Assembly: GCA_021371955.1 (NCBI GenBank) | Contig: JAJFVD010000003.1 | Coordinates: 1-64,000, forward strand | DNA length: 64,000 nucleotides | Reading direction: 5' to 3' | Source: Bacteroidales bacterium | GTDB taxonomy: Bacteria > Bacteroidota > Bacteroidia > Bacteroidales > UBA932 | In this document: one piece after another, positions 1 to 8,315 of the stretch | How positions within the stretch are numbered: the stretch's first letter is position 1 | Layout: each line of letters opens with the position of its first letter | Translations under genes and position numbers: made by a program | The notes under the pieces: model-generated | The model's database searches: none | What the model was told of the DNA's origin: nothing | What the model saw: the letters and a program-made list of their open reading frames with translations, nothing else

Positions 1-300
<300 letters not shown>

Positions 301-313
301 CATATTGTGCGCG

Positions 314-341
314 TGCAAAAACTTAGGAATGAGTTTTTGCA
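314..341 (+). other. 23S-5S spacer hairpin
   Basis: In the spacer between 23S and 5S, TGCAAAAACT (314-323) and AGTTTTTGCA (332-341) form a perfect 10-bp stem with an 8-nt loop. Such spacer stems are usually processing or folding elements of the rRNA transcript. There is no T-run after it, so I do not call it a terminator. The function is inference. Confidence 0.5.
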
Positions 342-412
342 TATGACAGAAATCACGAGACGACTTTTTTATCTCTCTCAATATTATATACGCTGGAGAG
401 CGCAACCTTATT

Positions 413-522
<110 letters not shown>

Positions 523-529
523 TTTTACG

Positions 530-567
530 AAAGAGTCTGATGAGAAATCGTCAGACTCTTTTTTTTT
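530..567 (+). terminator. rRNA operon intrinsic terminator
   Basis: AAGAGTCTGA (531-540) pairs perfectly with TCAGACTCTT (551-560). The stem can extend through TGA/TCG to a GAAA tetraloop. It is followed by a run of T from 559 to 567. It begins only 8 nt after the 5S 3' end, so it ends the rRNA operon. Confidence 0.93.
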
Positions 568-617
568 GCCCAAAACGAAACAAAGACTAAGTAATCATAG
601 AGATAATCCCCTGGCCA

Positions 618-700
618 TATACCGTATCTGGCACCGTCCATCCTCAGTCGTTCCGCTAAAGCTCCACTCCCTGCGGCTGAGTGTGCCCGAGTACGGTATA
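618..700. repeat. Nested imperfect inverted repeat, 83 nt
   Basis: The arms pair in register over most of the length: TATACCGTA (618-626) with TACGGTATA (692-700), GGCAC (630-634) with GTGCC (683-687), CTCAG (643-647) with CTGAG (677-681), and CCGC (653-656) with GCGG (673-676). The terminal loop is about 16 nt. There is no T-run on either side. It may be a REP-like element or a structured RNA. It sits close to the centre of the larger inverted arrangement formed by the 5S gene and its relic. Confidence 0.6.
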
Positions 701-740
701 AGGACAGCTAATCTTTCTGTAACATCTTTTTGTTTTATCC

Positions 741-801
741 AAAAAAGAGTCTGAAAATTAACAGCACTATTGAAAAATGGCGGCAGATACTCTTCTGCTT
801 G
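741..801 (-). pseudogene. Inverted, decayed relic of a 5S rRNA 3' end plus terminator
   Basis: Read on the minus strand this resembles the end of the 5S gene at 497-522 followed by its terminator. AAAAAAGAGTCTGA (741-754) is identical to the complement of the terminator's distal arm and T-run. After 22 nt come ATGGCGGC (777-784), TACTCTTC (788-795) and CTTG (798-801), which match the complement of the 5S 3' end in the same order and nearly the same spacing. The rest of the 5S is not recognisable, so this is a fragment. Confidence 0.6.
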
Positions 802-1075
802 AGACTATTATTTTGAGATGAGCCCAGCCGGGTAAAAGGTGCGGCTATGCCGCGGGGTAATGAGCCGTGCGGCAGGCAAACCATTCGGTCGAAAAAGTTG
901 GCCAAAAATATGTAAGTTTCAAGTAATCAAATATATTCAAAAAATGAAGAGACATCATATCTCATCATTTTTAGTAATCAGCTCATTATTAAATAGTCTC
1001 AGGCTGCGAGTTGATAATCTTATTGCATAAACATTACAGTGACACCTAATTGATGAGAGCGATTCTGTCGAAGAG

Positions 1076-1117
1076 AAATAAAAAGAGGATATCTAAAAGT
1101 ACATTTTAGATATCCTC
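1076..1117 (-). terminator. Terminator of the sugar kinase operon
   Basis: GAGGATATCTAAAA (1085-1098) and TTTTAGATATCCTC (1104-1117) form a perfect 14-bp stem with a 5-nt loop. On the minus strand it is followed by a T-rich stretch (complement of 1076-1084). It lies 22 nt past the stop of the ROK kinase gene. Confidence 0.88.
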
Positions 1118-1139
1118 GTTAATATTAAGTAATGAATAA

Positions 1140-2102
1140 CTATTTAAGTTCCCAGGCAAGAGCACTTGCACCAAGAATCGCAGCATCGGATTCTTTTAGC
1201 TGTGAGAAAATGATTTTAATTTTGTTCTTCCACAAATGGAGGAGATTTGCATTCATACTTTCCTCAATGGGTTTTAGTAAAAGATCACCTGACCTCGCTA
1301 GTCCGCCAAACAAAACAATGGCTTCCGGAGCACTGAATGCGACAAAATCTGCAAATGATTCACCAAGCTTTTTCCCGGTATATTCAAAGATTCGTTTTGC
1401 CAGGGCATCTCCCTGATAAGCGGCTTCAAACACATCTTTGGATGTTATATTTTCGGGGATGTTTCGTAAAACACTTGATTCGTTTGAACTGTCCAGCCAT
1501 TCTCTCGCTGTTCGTGCAAGGCCGATTGCTGATGCATAGGTCTCGAGACAACCTGTTCTCCCGCAATTACACTGGCGCCCGTTATTCCTCACAGCAGTAG
1601 TATGCCCCAGTTCACCGGCAAAACCGTCATGGCCGTATACAACTTCGCCATTAATTACAATTCCGCTTCCAACTCCTGTTCCCAGAGTTATCATTATGAA
1701 GTTTTTCATGCCTCGTGCTGCACCGTATGTCATCTCTCCAACAGCTGCTGCATTAGCATCATTTGTGAGGGCAACAGGTACACCCATTTTGTCCGACATA
1801 AGCTTTGCAAATGGAATAGCAGTATTTCCGCCCCAGGTGAGGTTCACTGCATTTTCAATTGTTCCGGTATAAAAATTGCCGTTAGGAGCTCCAATTCCTA
1901 TACCCCGGATGTTTGCGATACCTCCGACTTCTAAAATCAATTTATTAAGAGCAGCGCATAAATCGTTAACGAACAGTTTGGCATCGGTATGCGTGTCTGT
2001 GCGGATTGAAGACTGTATCAATACAGTTCCGCGCGCATCTACAATACCAATCTTACTTGTTTGTCCACCTATGTCGATACCGACAACATATGTTTTATCC
2101 AT
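1140..2102 (-). CDS. ROK family sugar kinase (glucokinase-like)
   Basis: 320 aa, the usual length for a bacterial ROK kinase. It carries the phosphate-binding motif DIGGQTSKIGIVD at residues 10-22, NDANAAAVGE at 114-123, the glycine-rich GTGVGSG at 141-147, and the ROK zinc motif: Glu-Leu-Gly-His at 164-167 followed by CNCGRTGC at 178-185. Known members phosphorylate glucose, N-acetylglucosamine or related sugars with ATP in the cytosol. The exact substrate cannot be read from sequence. It is 29 nt downstream of a sugar permease gene on the same strand, so a transport-then-phosphorylate pair is likely. A strong terminator follows. Confidence 0.93.
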   Translation of the reverse strand: MDKTYVVGIDIGGQTSKIGIVDARGTVLIQSSIRTDTHTDAKLFVNDLCAALNKLILEVGGIANIRGIGIGAPNGNFYTGTIENAVNLTWGGNTAIPFAKLMSDKMGVPVALTNDANAAAVGEMTYGAARGMKNFIMITLGTGVGSGIVINGEVVYGHDGFAGELGHTTAVRNNGRQCNCGRTGCLETYASAIGLARTAREWLDSSNESSVLRNIPENITSKDVFEAAYQGDALAKRIFEYTGKKLGESFADFVAFSAPEAIVLFGGLARSGDLLLKPIEESMNANLLHLWKNKIKIIFSQLKESDAAILGASALAWELK

Positions 2103-2131
2103 ATTATATTTAGTTGCTTTTATGTTAAAAA

Positions 2132-3415
2132 CTATTCGGTTTTAATATCAAGATTAACATTCTTAGACCCGTATAATGCATAGAACAGCATGTATGCGAT
2201 TCCTGCAAATACAATCCAGTAGCTTGTAATGTAACCTGCCATATCGGCTACCCATCCCTGAAAAGCAGGAAGTATACCGCCGCCGCAAACCATCATCATA
2301 AACAAACCCGAAGCTGCTGCAGTATATTTGCCCAATCCGGATGTTGCAAGGCTAAATATGCTGCCCCACATAACAGAGGTGCAAAGGCCGCATAAAATAA
2401 GGAACATAATATTAAGAGGAACCTGAGCAAATCCGAATGAAATATCAGACTTGAAAACAGGCATATTTATCATTGAATCTGTTGGAATTAACATTGCCAG
2501 AAGGACAAATACGAGTCCAAGAGAAGTTACAGATATCAGCATCGATTTTCCGGAAATCCTGGCGCCAAATATACCTCCTGTGAAACGTCCGATGAGCATT
2601 AGAAACCAATAAGTTCCAACTACAGTTCCTGCAATGGTGGGGTCTATTCCAAGGCCGCCGTCAATCAGTGAAGTAGTCATAAAGAGGTTTGCAATATTTG
2701 GAATTCCTACTTCAACACCCACATAAATAAAAATGGCAATCATACCCAGCACAAAATGGCGGAACGATAGCGCACTGTGTTTGTCTTTAACTTTTTCTTT
2801 TTGTTTGGTAATGTGGGGCTCCGGAATGGTAACAAAGTAGAGGACGAGAAATGTAAGTACAAATATTCCCATCACCAGAAACAACGCAGGATTTGCCTTT
2901 GCAATTGTTCTTGTAGCCTCATTTGCCCCCATCAGATAACCGACAAGAACCGGAGCTATTGTTGCTCCTATAGAATTAATAGTTCCCCCGAATTGCAAAA
3001 GCTGATTTCCCTTCTTCTCATTTGAGCCAAGACCGTTAAGAAGTGGATTAACAACTGCATTCAGCATACACATTGCGAGACCTGAAACAAAAGCTCCTAA
3101 AAGATATACTCCAAAACTGGCTACCTGTCCGGACAAAAGAGTAATGGCTACACCTGAGAAACCTACAATAATAGCGGATAAAGCTGTCTTTTTATATCCG
3201 ATTTTCTGAAGAAGCATTCCGGCAGGGATGCCCATAAATGCGTAAGCTATAAAGTTTGCCAGATTACCCAGCTGAGAAAGAAGATTGCTTGCGCCAAACT
3301 GATTTTTTACAATAACCCCCATAGGGTTTTGAAGACCGGTTACAAAGGCAATCATAAAAAAGAGAGCAAACATCATTGCAATTGGCAATGCATAGTTTTT
3401 TTTCTGAGTGTTCAT
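2132..3415 (-). CDS. MFS sugar transporter, FucP-type (glucose/galactose or fucose permease family)
   Basis: 427 aa hydrophobic protein with about 12 membrane segments. Near the start, TGLQNPMGVIVKNQFG and then FMGIPAGMLLQKIGYKK are typical of the FucP/GluP branch of the major facilitator superfamily, which are proton or sodium sugar symporters of the inner membrane. I chose ATG at 3413-3415 (MNTQKKNYALP); an in-frame TTG 33 nt further up would add an unlikely leader. It forms an operon with the downstream ROK kinase. A possible minus-strand -7 box TATCTTTG is the complement of 3514-3521, but no clear -33 element is seen. Confidence 0.9.
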   Translation of the reverse strand: MNTQKKNYALPIAMMFALFFMIAFVTGLQNPMGVIVKNQFGASNLLSQLGNLANFIAYAFMGIPAGMLLQKIGYKKTALSAIIVGFSGVAITLLSGQVASFGVYLLGAFVSGLAMCMLNAVVNPLLNGLGSNEKKGNQLLQFGGTINSIGATIAPVLVGYLMGANEATRTIAKANPALFLVMGIFVLTFLVLYFVTIPEPHITKQKEKVKDKHSALSFRHFVLGMIAIFIYVGVEVGIPNIANLFMTTSLIDGGLGIDPTIAGTVVGTYWFLMLIGRFTGGIFGARISGKSMLISVTSLGLVFVLLAMLIPTDSMINMPVFKSDISFGFAQVPLNIMFLILCGLCTSVMWGSIFSLATSGLGKYTAAASGLFMMMVCGGGILPAFQGWVADMAGYITSYWIVFAGIAYMLFYALYGSKNVNLDIKTE

Positions 3416-3599
3416 CAAGTAATATTTTAAGTTTAAGGATTTTTGCAAATAATCTCAACACTGTAAGGAGCCGTAAACTATTGTATAATTTTTCGCCCCC
3501 TTGCTCCTAAGGCCAAAGATAATAAATTGAAAGATATCTTGGGCAGGAGCAGCCATTAAAAAAAATAATTTCGGCCGGATGCGCCTGTAATGACTATCT

Positions 3600-3632
3600 T
3601 TTGCATATTGATGAATTATTTTATTATTTTTG
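3600..3632 (+). promoter_or_regulatory. Bacteroidota-type promoter for the envelope operon
   Basis: TTTG at 3600-3603 and TATTTTTG at 3625-3632 are separated by 21 nt, matching the Bacteroidota consensus TTTG-N19/21-TAnnTTTG. It gives a leader of about 100 nt before the ATG at 3740. It lies in the 324-nt divergent gap 3416-3739, where I see nothing else except a possible minus-strand -7 box for the sugar operon. Confidence 0.6.
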
Positions 3633-3739
3633 TGAAAAGGCAGGCCATCAAGCAATATTAACCGAATATGCTATATGGCCTTCTTTTTCGAAATAGCCTT
3701 AAACCTAAACCGGCATTACAATTTTAAAAGGTGTAAACT

Positions 3740-4465
3740 ATGGTAAAACGCATCTTTGTGTTTATTCTTTTGTCTTTTTCATATAGTTGTGTCTATTCTC
3801 AGAACAGCACAGACTATGACAAGTTCGTTGCAGAAGCGGGGGATTATCTTAATCTGTACAGAGGAACGTCTCCTTTGCCGTATAAAACGCTTCATATTGG
3901 AACATATTATGCTTTTTCAGAAGAATTTGAAAAGGGTGATCTGTACTACAACGGGAAAATATATCATGGTGTAGAAATGAACCTCAACAGTCATTTGGAC
4001 GAACTTTATGTCAAAGTGCCGGAATCAGGTAGAGCAGTCATGCTCAACAAAGAATTCATTAATAAATTCTCGCTGGGAAAAAGAAACTTTTTCCTGATGG
4101 GTAAAAGATATGAAAAAGGAGCTCCTCAACCGGGATTTTATGAAATTCTGTACGATGGACAGGCAAAACTTTATAAAAAAATACGCAAAGTCATTTCCGA
4201 AAAAATCGGAAGCTCGGTAAATCCTGTCACAAGGAGCAAGATTGAAAGAAGATTTGAACTTGTCGAAACCTATTATCTGTTTAAATCAGGAGAGTGGCAT
4301 AAAATTCCGCGCAGGAATTCCCTGCTCATGCAATACAAGGAGAAGAGGCTTGATATCAGGCGGTTTATAAGAAAGAACGGTCTCAATTCCATCTCAGATG
4401 TTGACATCATTTACTCTTCAATAATGAAATTTGCAGAATCATCAACAAATGCTGCCCATGAATAA
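3740..4465 (+). CDS. Exported protein of unknown function, first gene of the envelope operon
   Basis: 241 aa with a signal peptide (MVKRIFVFILLSFSYSCVYSQ, cleavage near residue 21), so periplasmic or surface-facing. I do not recognise a named family with certainty. The segment YYNGKIYHGVEMNLNSHLDE followed by a LYVKVPESG stretch resembles exported Bacteroidota proteins that sit beside TonB receptors. The C-terminal part is basic (KKIRKVISEKIG, RRFELVETYYLF). The stop overlaps the TonB receptor start by 8 nt, which suggests translational coupling and a shared role with the receptor. Confidence 0.75.
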   Translation: MVKRIFVFILLSFSYSCVYSQNSTDYDKFVAEAGDYLNLYRGTSPLPYKTLHIGTYYAFSEEFEKGDLYYNGKIYHGVEMNLNSHLDELYVKVPESGRAVMLNKEFINKFSLGKRNFFLMGKRYEKGAPQPGFYEILYDGQAKLYKKIRKVISEKIGSSVNPVTRSKIERRFELVETYYLFKSGEWHKIPRRNSLLMQYKEKRLDIRRFIRKNGLNSISDVDIIYSSIMKFAESSTNAAHE

Positions 4466-7136
4466 ATTAGCGACAATAGCCGTACTTTTCGTTCTTGCCA
4501 TCACAAGTATTCAGGCGCATGCACAATCACCGGCAAGAATTAAGCAAGTAAATATTAATGCCGACTCTCTGTCTAAAGTAGTATTTAAATACACCGGCAA
4601 AGATTTGTTTTTTAAAGCGTCAGATAAGGGTGACTCTCTAAAGGTTACTATTGAATGTAACAGCAATGATTTAATTAAGGAGCTTACCGGCATACTCAAA
4701 CGGCAGGACTATTCCATGACTCTCATAAACAACTCCTATATAATATTAAAAGGAACCGGCATTTCTGCCGGCCTCCCGGAGGACTATTTTGCTGCAGAAA
4801 CAGGAGTCAAAGGAGAATCGGAATTTGTTAAAGCAGTTACATTTGAGGATAATACAGCAAAATCCGAAAATAAAATTTACAAAATAGGTGACCCCAATTC
4901 TCCTTCAAAGGGAAGCAAAGTTTTACTTTCGGGGTACGTGAGAAACTACGACAGCGGAGAACCTGTTGCAGGAGTATCTGTTATGCTTGAAAACCCACAA
5001 ACGGTTGCGACTACCGATGCATTCGGATTTTACCGTATTACTGTGCCTAAAGGGGAGCGGGTTATTGAAGTAAAAGGATACGGGCTAAATGATTCCCGCC
5101 TGATGATGGAAGTATACGGCGATGGTGAAATGGACATTGTAATGAAAGAGAAGGTTTATGCCCTTAAGGGTATTGTTCTCACAGCCGAGAGTAATCAGAA
5201 AACCAGGAATACTCAGATAGGAATTGAAAAAGTGCGCATAGACCGCATCAAACATATACCTTCTGCTTTTGGGGAGGCAGATGTGCTTAAAGTTGTGCTG
5301 ACTCTTCCCGGAGTAAAATCAGTCGGAGAATCTTCCGGTGGATTTAATGTGAGGGGTGGAGCTTCTGACCAGAATCTCATACTTTTTAATGAAGGGACTA
5401 TTTATAATCCTACCCATCTCTTTGGATTATTTTCTGCATTCAACCCTGATGTCGTGAGTGATATTGAATTGTACAAAAGCACTATCCCTGCAAAGTTTGG
5501 AGGAAGGATATCTTCTGTTCTCGAAATTAACAGCAGAAACGGCAACAGCAATAAAATAACCGGCTCGGCAGGACTTGGCCTGCTTACAGGGAAGTTTCAC
5601 ATCGAAGGACCAATTGTCAAGGGAAAGACAAACTTTATTGCCGGAATCAGAACAACATATTCAAACTGGCTGCTCGGGCTTTTGCCATCCAACAGCGGTT
5701 ACCGGGATGGAAAGGCATCGTTTCACGACCTGACTCTGGGCCTTAGTCATAAGATTGACGAACACAACTCGCTTTATGCATACGGATACTATTCAGGAGA
5801 CAATTTCAGCTTTAGCGCAGATACGACCTACGGTTATAAAAATTTCAATGCCTCATTAAAGTGGCGCAGGATTATCGATGACAGGCGCAGTATGGTAATG
5901 AGCGCAGGTTACGACCAATATGGCTATAACACACAGGAGAAAGGAAATCCGGTAGGCGCCTACGAGATGAGTTTCCGGATAAATCAGCTCTTTTACAAAA
6001 CTAATTTTAACTGGCTTGTTGGGGAAAAACACTCTTTAAACTTCGGGGTGAATGCGCTGTATCTGGATCTGAACCCGGGGACAATGAATCCTTTAGGCGG
6101 AGAATCAATTGTTGAACCTAAGAAAATAGAAAATGAAAAAGGAGCAGAGATGTCTTTATATGCATCAGATACATGGAGCATATCCGACAATCTTTCTCTG
6201 GATCTCGGTCTCAGATACACAATCTATTCCGCATTGCAGGACGGCAACTTTAAGCCATATCACGGACCTGAATTCAGGTTATCGGCACGTTATGCATTCA
6301 ATGACGATCTGTCAATCAAGGGCGGGATAAACAGCATGCGCCAGAATATCCACATGCTTTCCAATACAACTACAATTTCTCCGACAGATATATGGAAATT
6401 AAGTGATAAGGATATATGTCCCCAAACAGGATGGCAGGCCGCATTGGGCCTTTATAAAAATGCCCTGGGTAGGAAAGTTGAACTTTCGCTCGAGGGATAT
6501 TATAAAGGAATGAACAATTATCTCGATTACAAAAGCGGAGCGATTCTCAATATGAATGAAAACATAGCAGCGGATGTACTTAAAACGCAGGGGCGAGCAT
6601 ATGGGGTAGAGTTCATGGCAAAAAAACCACTTGGCAAGCTCAACGGTTGGGTTGCATATACATATTCAAGGACTATGCTCAGGGAGAGCGGAAATAAAGA
6701 AGTATACAGCATCAACGAGGGAAACTGGTACTCTGCTTCCTATGACAAACCGCATGATCTCAAGGTTATTGCCAACTATAAATTTACACAGAGATTCAGC
6801 ATCTCCGTAAACGTCGACTATGCTACCGGTCGGCCGGTTACTATTCCTGTAAATAAATATCACTACGGAGGAGGCTTCCGGCTGTACTATTCACAAAGAA
6901 ATGAATACAGAATTCCGGACTACTTCCGGATGGATTTTGCAATAAACATTGAACCGAGTCATAATCTTACTCTCTGGACTCACAGTACAATTTCCATTGG
7001 AGTATATAATATTACAGGCAGGCAAAATGCATTTTCTGTATACTATACAACAAATCAGGGGAATAAAATTCAAGGCTACCAGCTTTCAATATTCGGAGCA
7101 CCTATTCCTTACATAAACTATAATATAAAATTCTGA
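4458..7136 (+). CDS. TonB-dependent outer-membrane receptor with STN and carboxypeptidase-like domains
   Basis: 892 aa. Domains in order: signal peptide (1-23), STN-like domain (about 30-98), carboxypeptidase regulatory-like Ig fold (about 157-232, LSGYVRNYDSGEPVAGVSV), plug (about 258-365, with GGFNVRGGASDQNLILFNEG), and a beta-barrel to the C-terminal phenylalanine. I start it at ATG 4458, which gives a clean signal peptide; an ATG 27 nt earlier would not. STN domains usually signal to an inner-membrane anti-sigma factor, but none is encoded nearby. It imports an unknown ligand using TonB-ExbB-ExbD energy. A DUF4249 lipoprotein gene follows after 8 nt, a known pairing in this phylum. Confidence 0.93.
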   Translation: MNKLATIAVLFVLAITSIQAHAQSPARIKQVNINADSLSKVVFKYTGKDLFFKASDKGDSLKVTIECNSNDLIKELTGILKRQDYSMTLINNSYIILKGTGISAGLPEDYFAAETGVKGESEFVKAVTFEDNTAKSENKIYKIGDPNSPSKGSKVLLSGYVRNYDSGEPVAGVSVMLENPQTVATTDAFGFYRITVPKGERVIEVKGYGLNDSRLMMEVYGDGEMDIVMKEKVYALKGIVLTAESNQKTRNTQIGIEKVRIDRIKHIPSAFGEADVLKVVLTLPGVKSVGESSGGFNVRGGASDQNLILFNEGTIYNPTHLFGLFSAFNPDVVSDIELYKSTIPAKFGGRISSVLEINSRNGNSNKITGSAGLGLLTGKFHIEGPIVKGKTNFIAGIRTTYSNWLLGLLPSNSGYRDGKASFHDLTLGLSHKIDEHNSLYAYGYYSGDNFSFSADTTYGYKNFNASLKWRRIIDDRRSMVMSAGYDQYGYNTQEKGNPVGAYEMSFRINQLFYKTNFNWLVGEKHSLNFGVNALYLDLNPGTMNPLGGESIVEPKKIENEKGAEMSLYASDTWSISDNLSLDLGLRYTIYSALQDGNFKPYHGPEFRLSARYAFNDDLSIKGGINSMRQNIHMLSNTTTISPTDIWKLSDKDICPQTGWQAALGLYKNALGRKVELSLEGYYKGMNNYLDYKSGAILNMNENIAADVLKTQGRAYGVEFMAKKPLGKLNGWVAYTYSRTMLRESGNKEVYSINEGNWYSASYDKPHDLKVIANYKFTQRFSISVNVDYATGRPVTIPVNKYHYGGGFRLYYSQRNEYRIPDYFRMDFAINIEPSHNLTLWTHSTISIGVYNITGRQNAFSVYYTTNQGNKIQGYQLSIFGAPIPYINYNIKF

Positions 7137-7144
7137 CATATAAC

Positions 7145-8305
7145 ATGAAGGCAAAATCATTAAATATAATTTTTGTTTCAATCGCTCTGCTTATTGCCGG
7201 ATGTATAAAACCTTTTACTCCTTCCGGTTTGGATTCGATGGAAAGTCTTCTTGTTATTGAAGGCGATATTATGCAGAATGATACTACAAGAATAACTATA
7301 AGCCGTTCTTTAGGGGTGAATGAAGAGGGTGGGGTAGATTACATCAGTACTTCAACGGTTTGGGTTGAGAGTGAAAAAGGCACAAAATATAATGCTGTTT
7401 CTGCAGTAAGGCGGAACAAACCCATATTTCTGATTAACACAATTGGTATCGATCCGGCGTTAAAATATAAGCTTTGCATTAAAATTCAGAGCAAATTGTA
7501 TGAGTCGGAACTTATCCCCGTACTTGTTTCTCCGCCTATTGATTCTATCGGCTACACGAAAGATACAGAAAAAATGAGTGCCACTTTCTATGTGAATACT
7601 CATGACCCGAATAACAAAACAACATATTACAGGTGGTTTTTCAATGAAAACTGGGAAATTCAGTCTCAATTCCAGTCTCTTTTTGAATATCAGCCGGCAA
7701 CAAAAACAGTGATCTCAATTCCATTTGAAAAAAACCGTTATTACTGTTGGTCTTCAGGCACTTCTTCTTCTGTTTTGATTGCCAGCACATCCGGTCTTTC
7801 TGCAGATGTAGTTTATCAAAAACCACTGGTTTCAATGGGCTCATCTGACCGAAGAATCAGTGCGCTTTACTCAATGGAACTGTTTCAGATGGCTATCTCG
7901 GAAGAGGCATACAAATACTGGGATAACATTCAAAAAAATTCAGATAAGGTTGGAGGGATTTTCAGCCCGCAGCCAAGTGAAATAAAGGGAAACATAAAAT
8001 GTATAAGTAATCCGTCGGAAAAGGTTATCGGATATATAAGTGCAGCAAAAACTACAAAAAAGAGAATTTTTGTAAGCGGAAAAGAGATGGGCATATACCA
8101 GTATCCGACAAATTGCGAAGTCGTTTTTATTAATAAGGACAACCCTCTTCCAATTGCATCCATGTGGGATAAAGGACTGGATGTAACCAGCTATACAGGA
8201 GATCCGCCATTTGGAGACAGCTATTGGGTATCAAAGCGTTGTGTCGATTGCCGCATTTATGGGACGAAATCAAAGCCATCATTCTGGCCTAATGATCATA
8301 TATAA
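7145..8305 (+). CDS. DUF4249 family outer-membrane lipoprotein
   Basis: 386 aa with a lipoprotein signal ending LLIAGC, lipidated Cys20. The following LLVIEGDIMQNDTTRITISR is the typical opening of DUF4249 proteins, which consist of an Ig-like start and a beta-rich body. DUF4249 genes regularly follow TonB receptors with a carboxypeptidase-like domain in Bacteroidota, as here (8 nt gap), so it probably sits on the receptor as a surface or periplasmic partner, by analogy with SusD-like proteins though unrelated to them. Its ligand is unknown. The next gene starts 10 nt after its stop. Confidence 0.85.
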   Translation: MKAKSLNIIFVSIALLIAGCIKPFTPSGLDSMESLLVIEGDIMQNDTTRITISRSLGVNEEGGVDYISTSTVWVESEKGTKYNAVSAVRRNKPIFLINTIGIDPALKYKLCIKIQSKLYESELIPVLVSPPIDSIGYTKDTEKMSATFYVNTHDPNNKTTYYRWFFNENWEIQSQFQSLFEYQPATKTVISIPFEKNRYYCWSSGTSSSVLIASTSGLSADVVYQKPLVSMGSSDRRISALYSMELFQMAISEEAYKYWDNIQKNSDKVGGIFSPQPSEIKGNIKCISNPSEKVIGYISAAKTTKKRIFVSGKEMGIYQYPTNCEVVFINKDNPLPIASMWDKGLDVTSYTGDPPFGDSYWVSKRCVDCRIYGTKSKPSFWPNDHI

Positions 8306-8315
8306 AAGAATAGCC

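Larger units (their letters stand above)
568..1084. other. Gene-free region after the rRNA operon
   Basis: About 500 nt without a credible gene. It contains the nested hairpin at 618-700 and the inverted 5S/terminator relic at 741-801, listed separately. It also has a short palindrome GCGGCTATGCCGC near 842-854, and a weak hairpin at 941-971 (AAAATGA/TCATTTT with GAGA/TCTC). Short open frames here are at most 63 codons, lack a promoter-like box or family resemblance, and run through the structured DNA, so I leave them out. Confidence 0.6.

Noticed and set aside
941..971. Weak hairpin AAAATGA/TCATTTT with inner GAGA/TCTC
   Set aside because: There is no gene before it on either strand and no clear T-run, so I do not call a terminator.
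566..1030. Two short open frames (62 and 63 codons) after the rRNA operon
   Set aside because: They run through the hairpin and the 5S relic, have no family resemblance and no promoter or start context.
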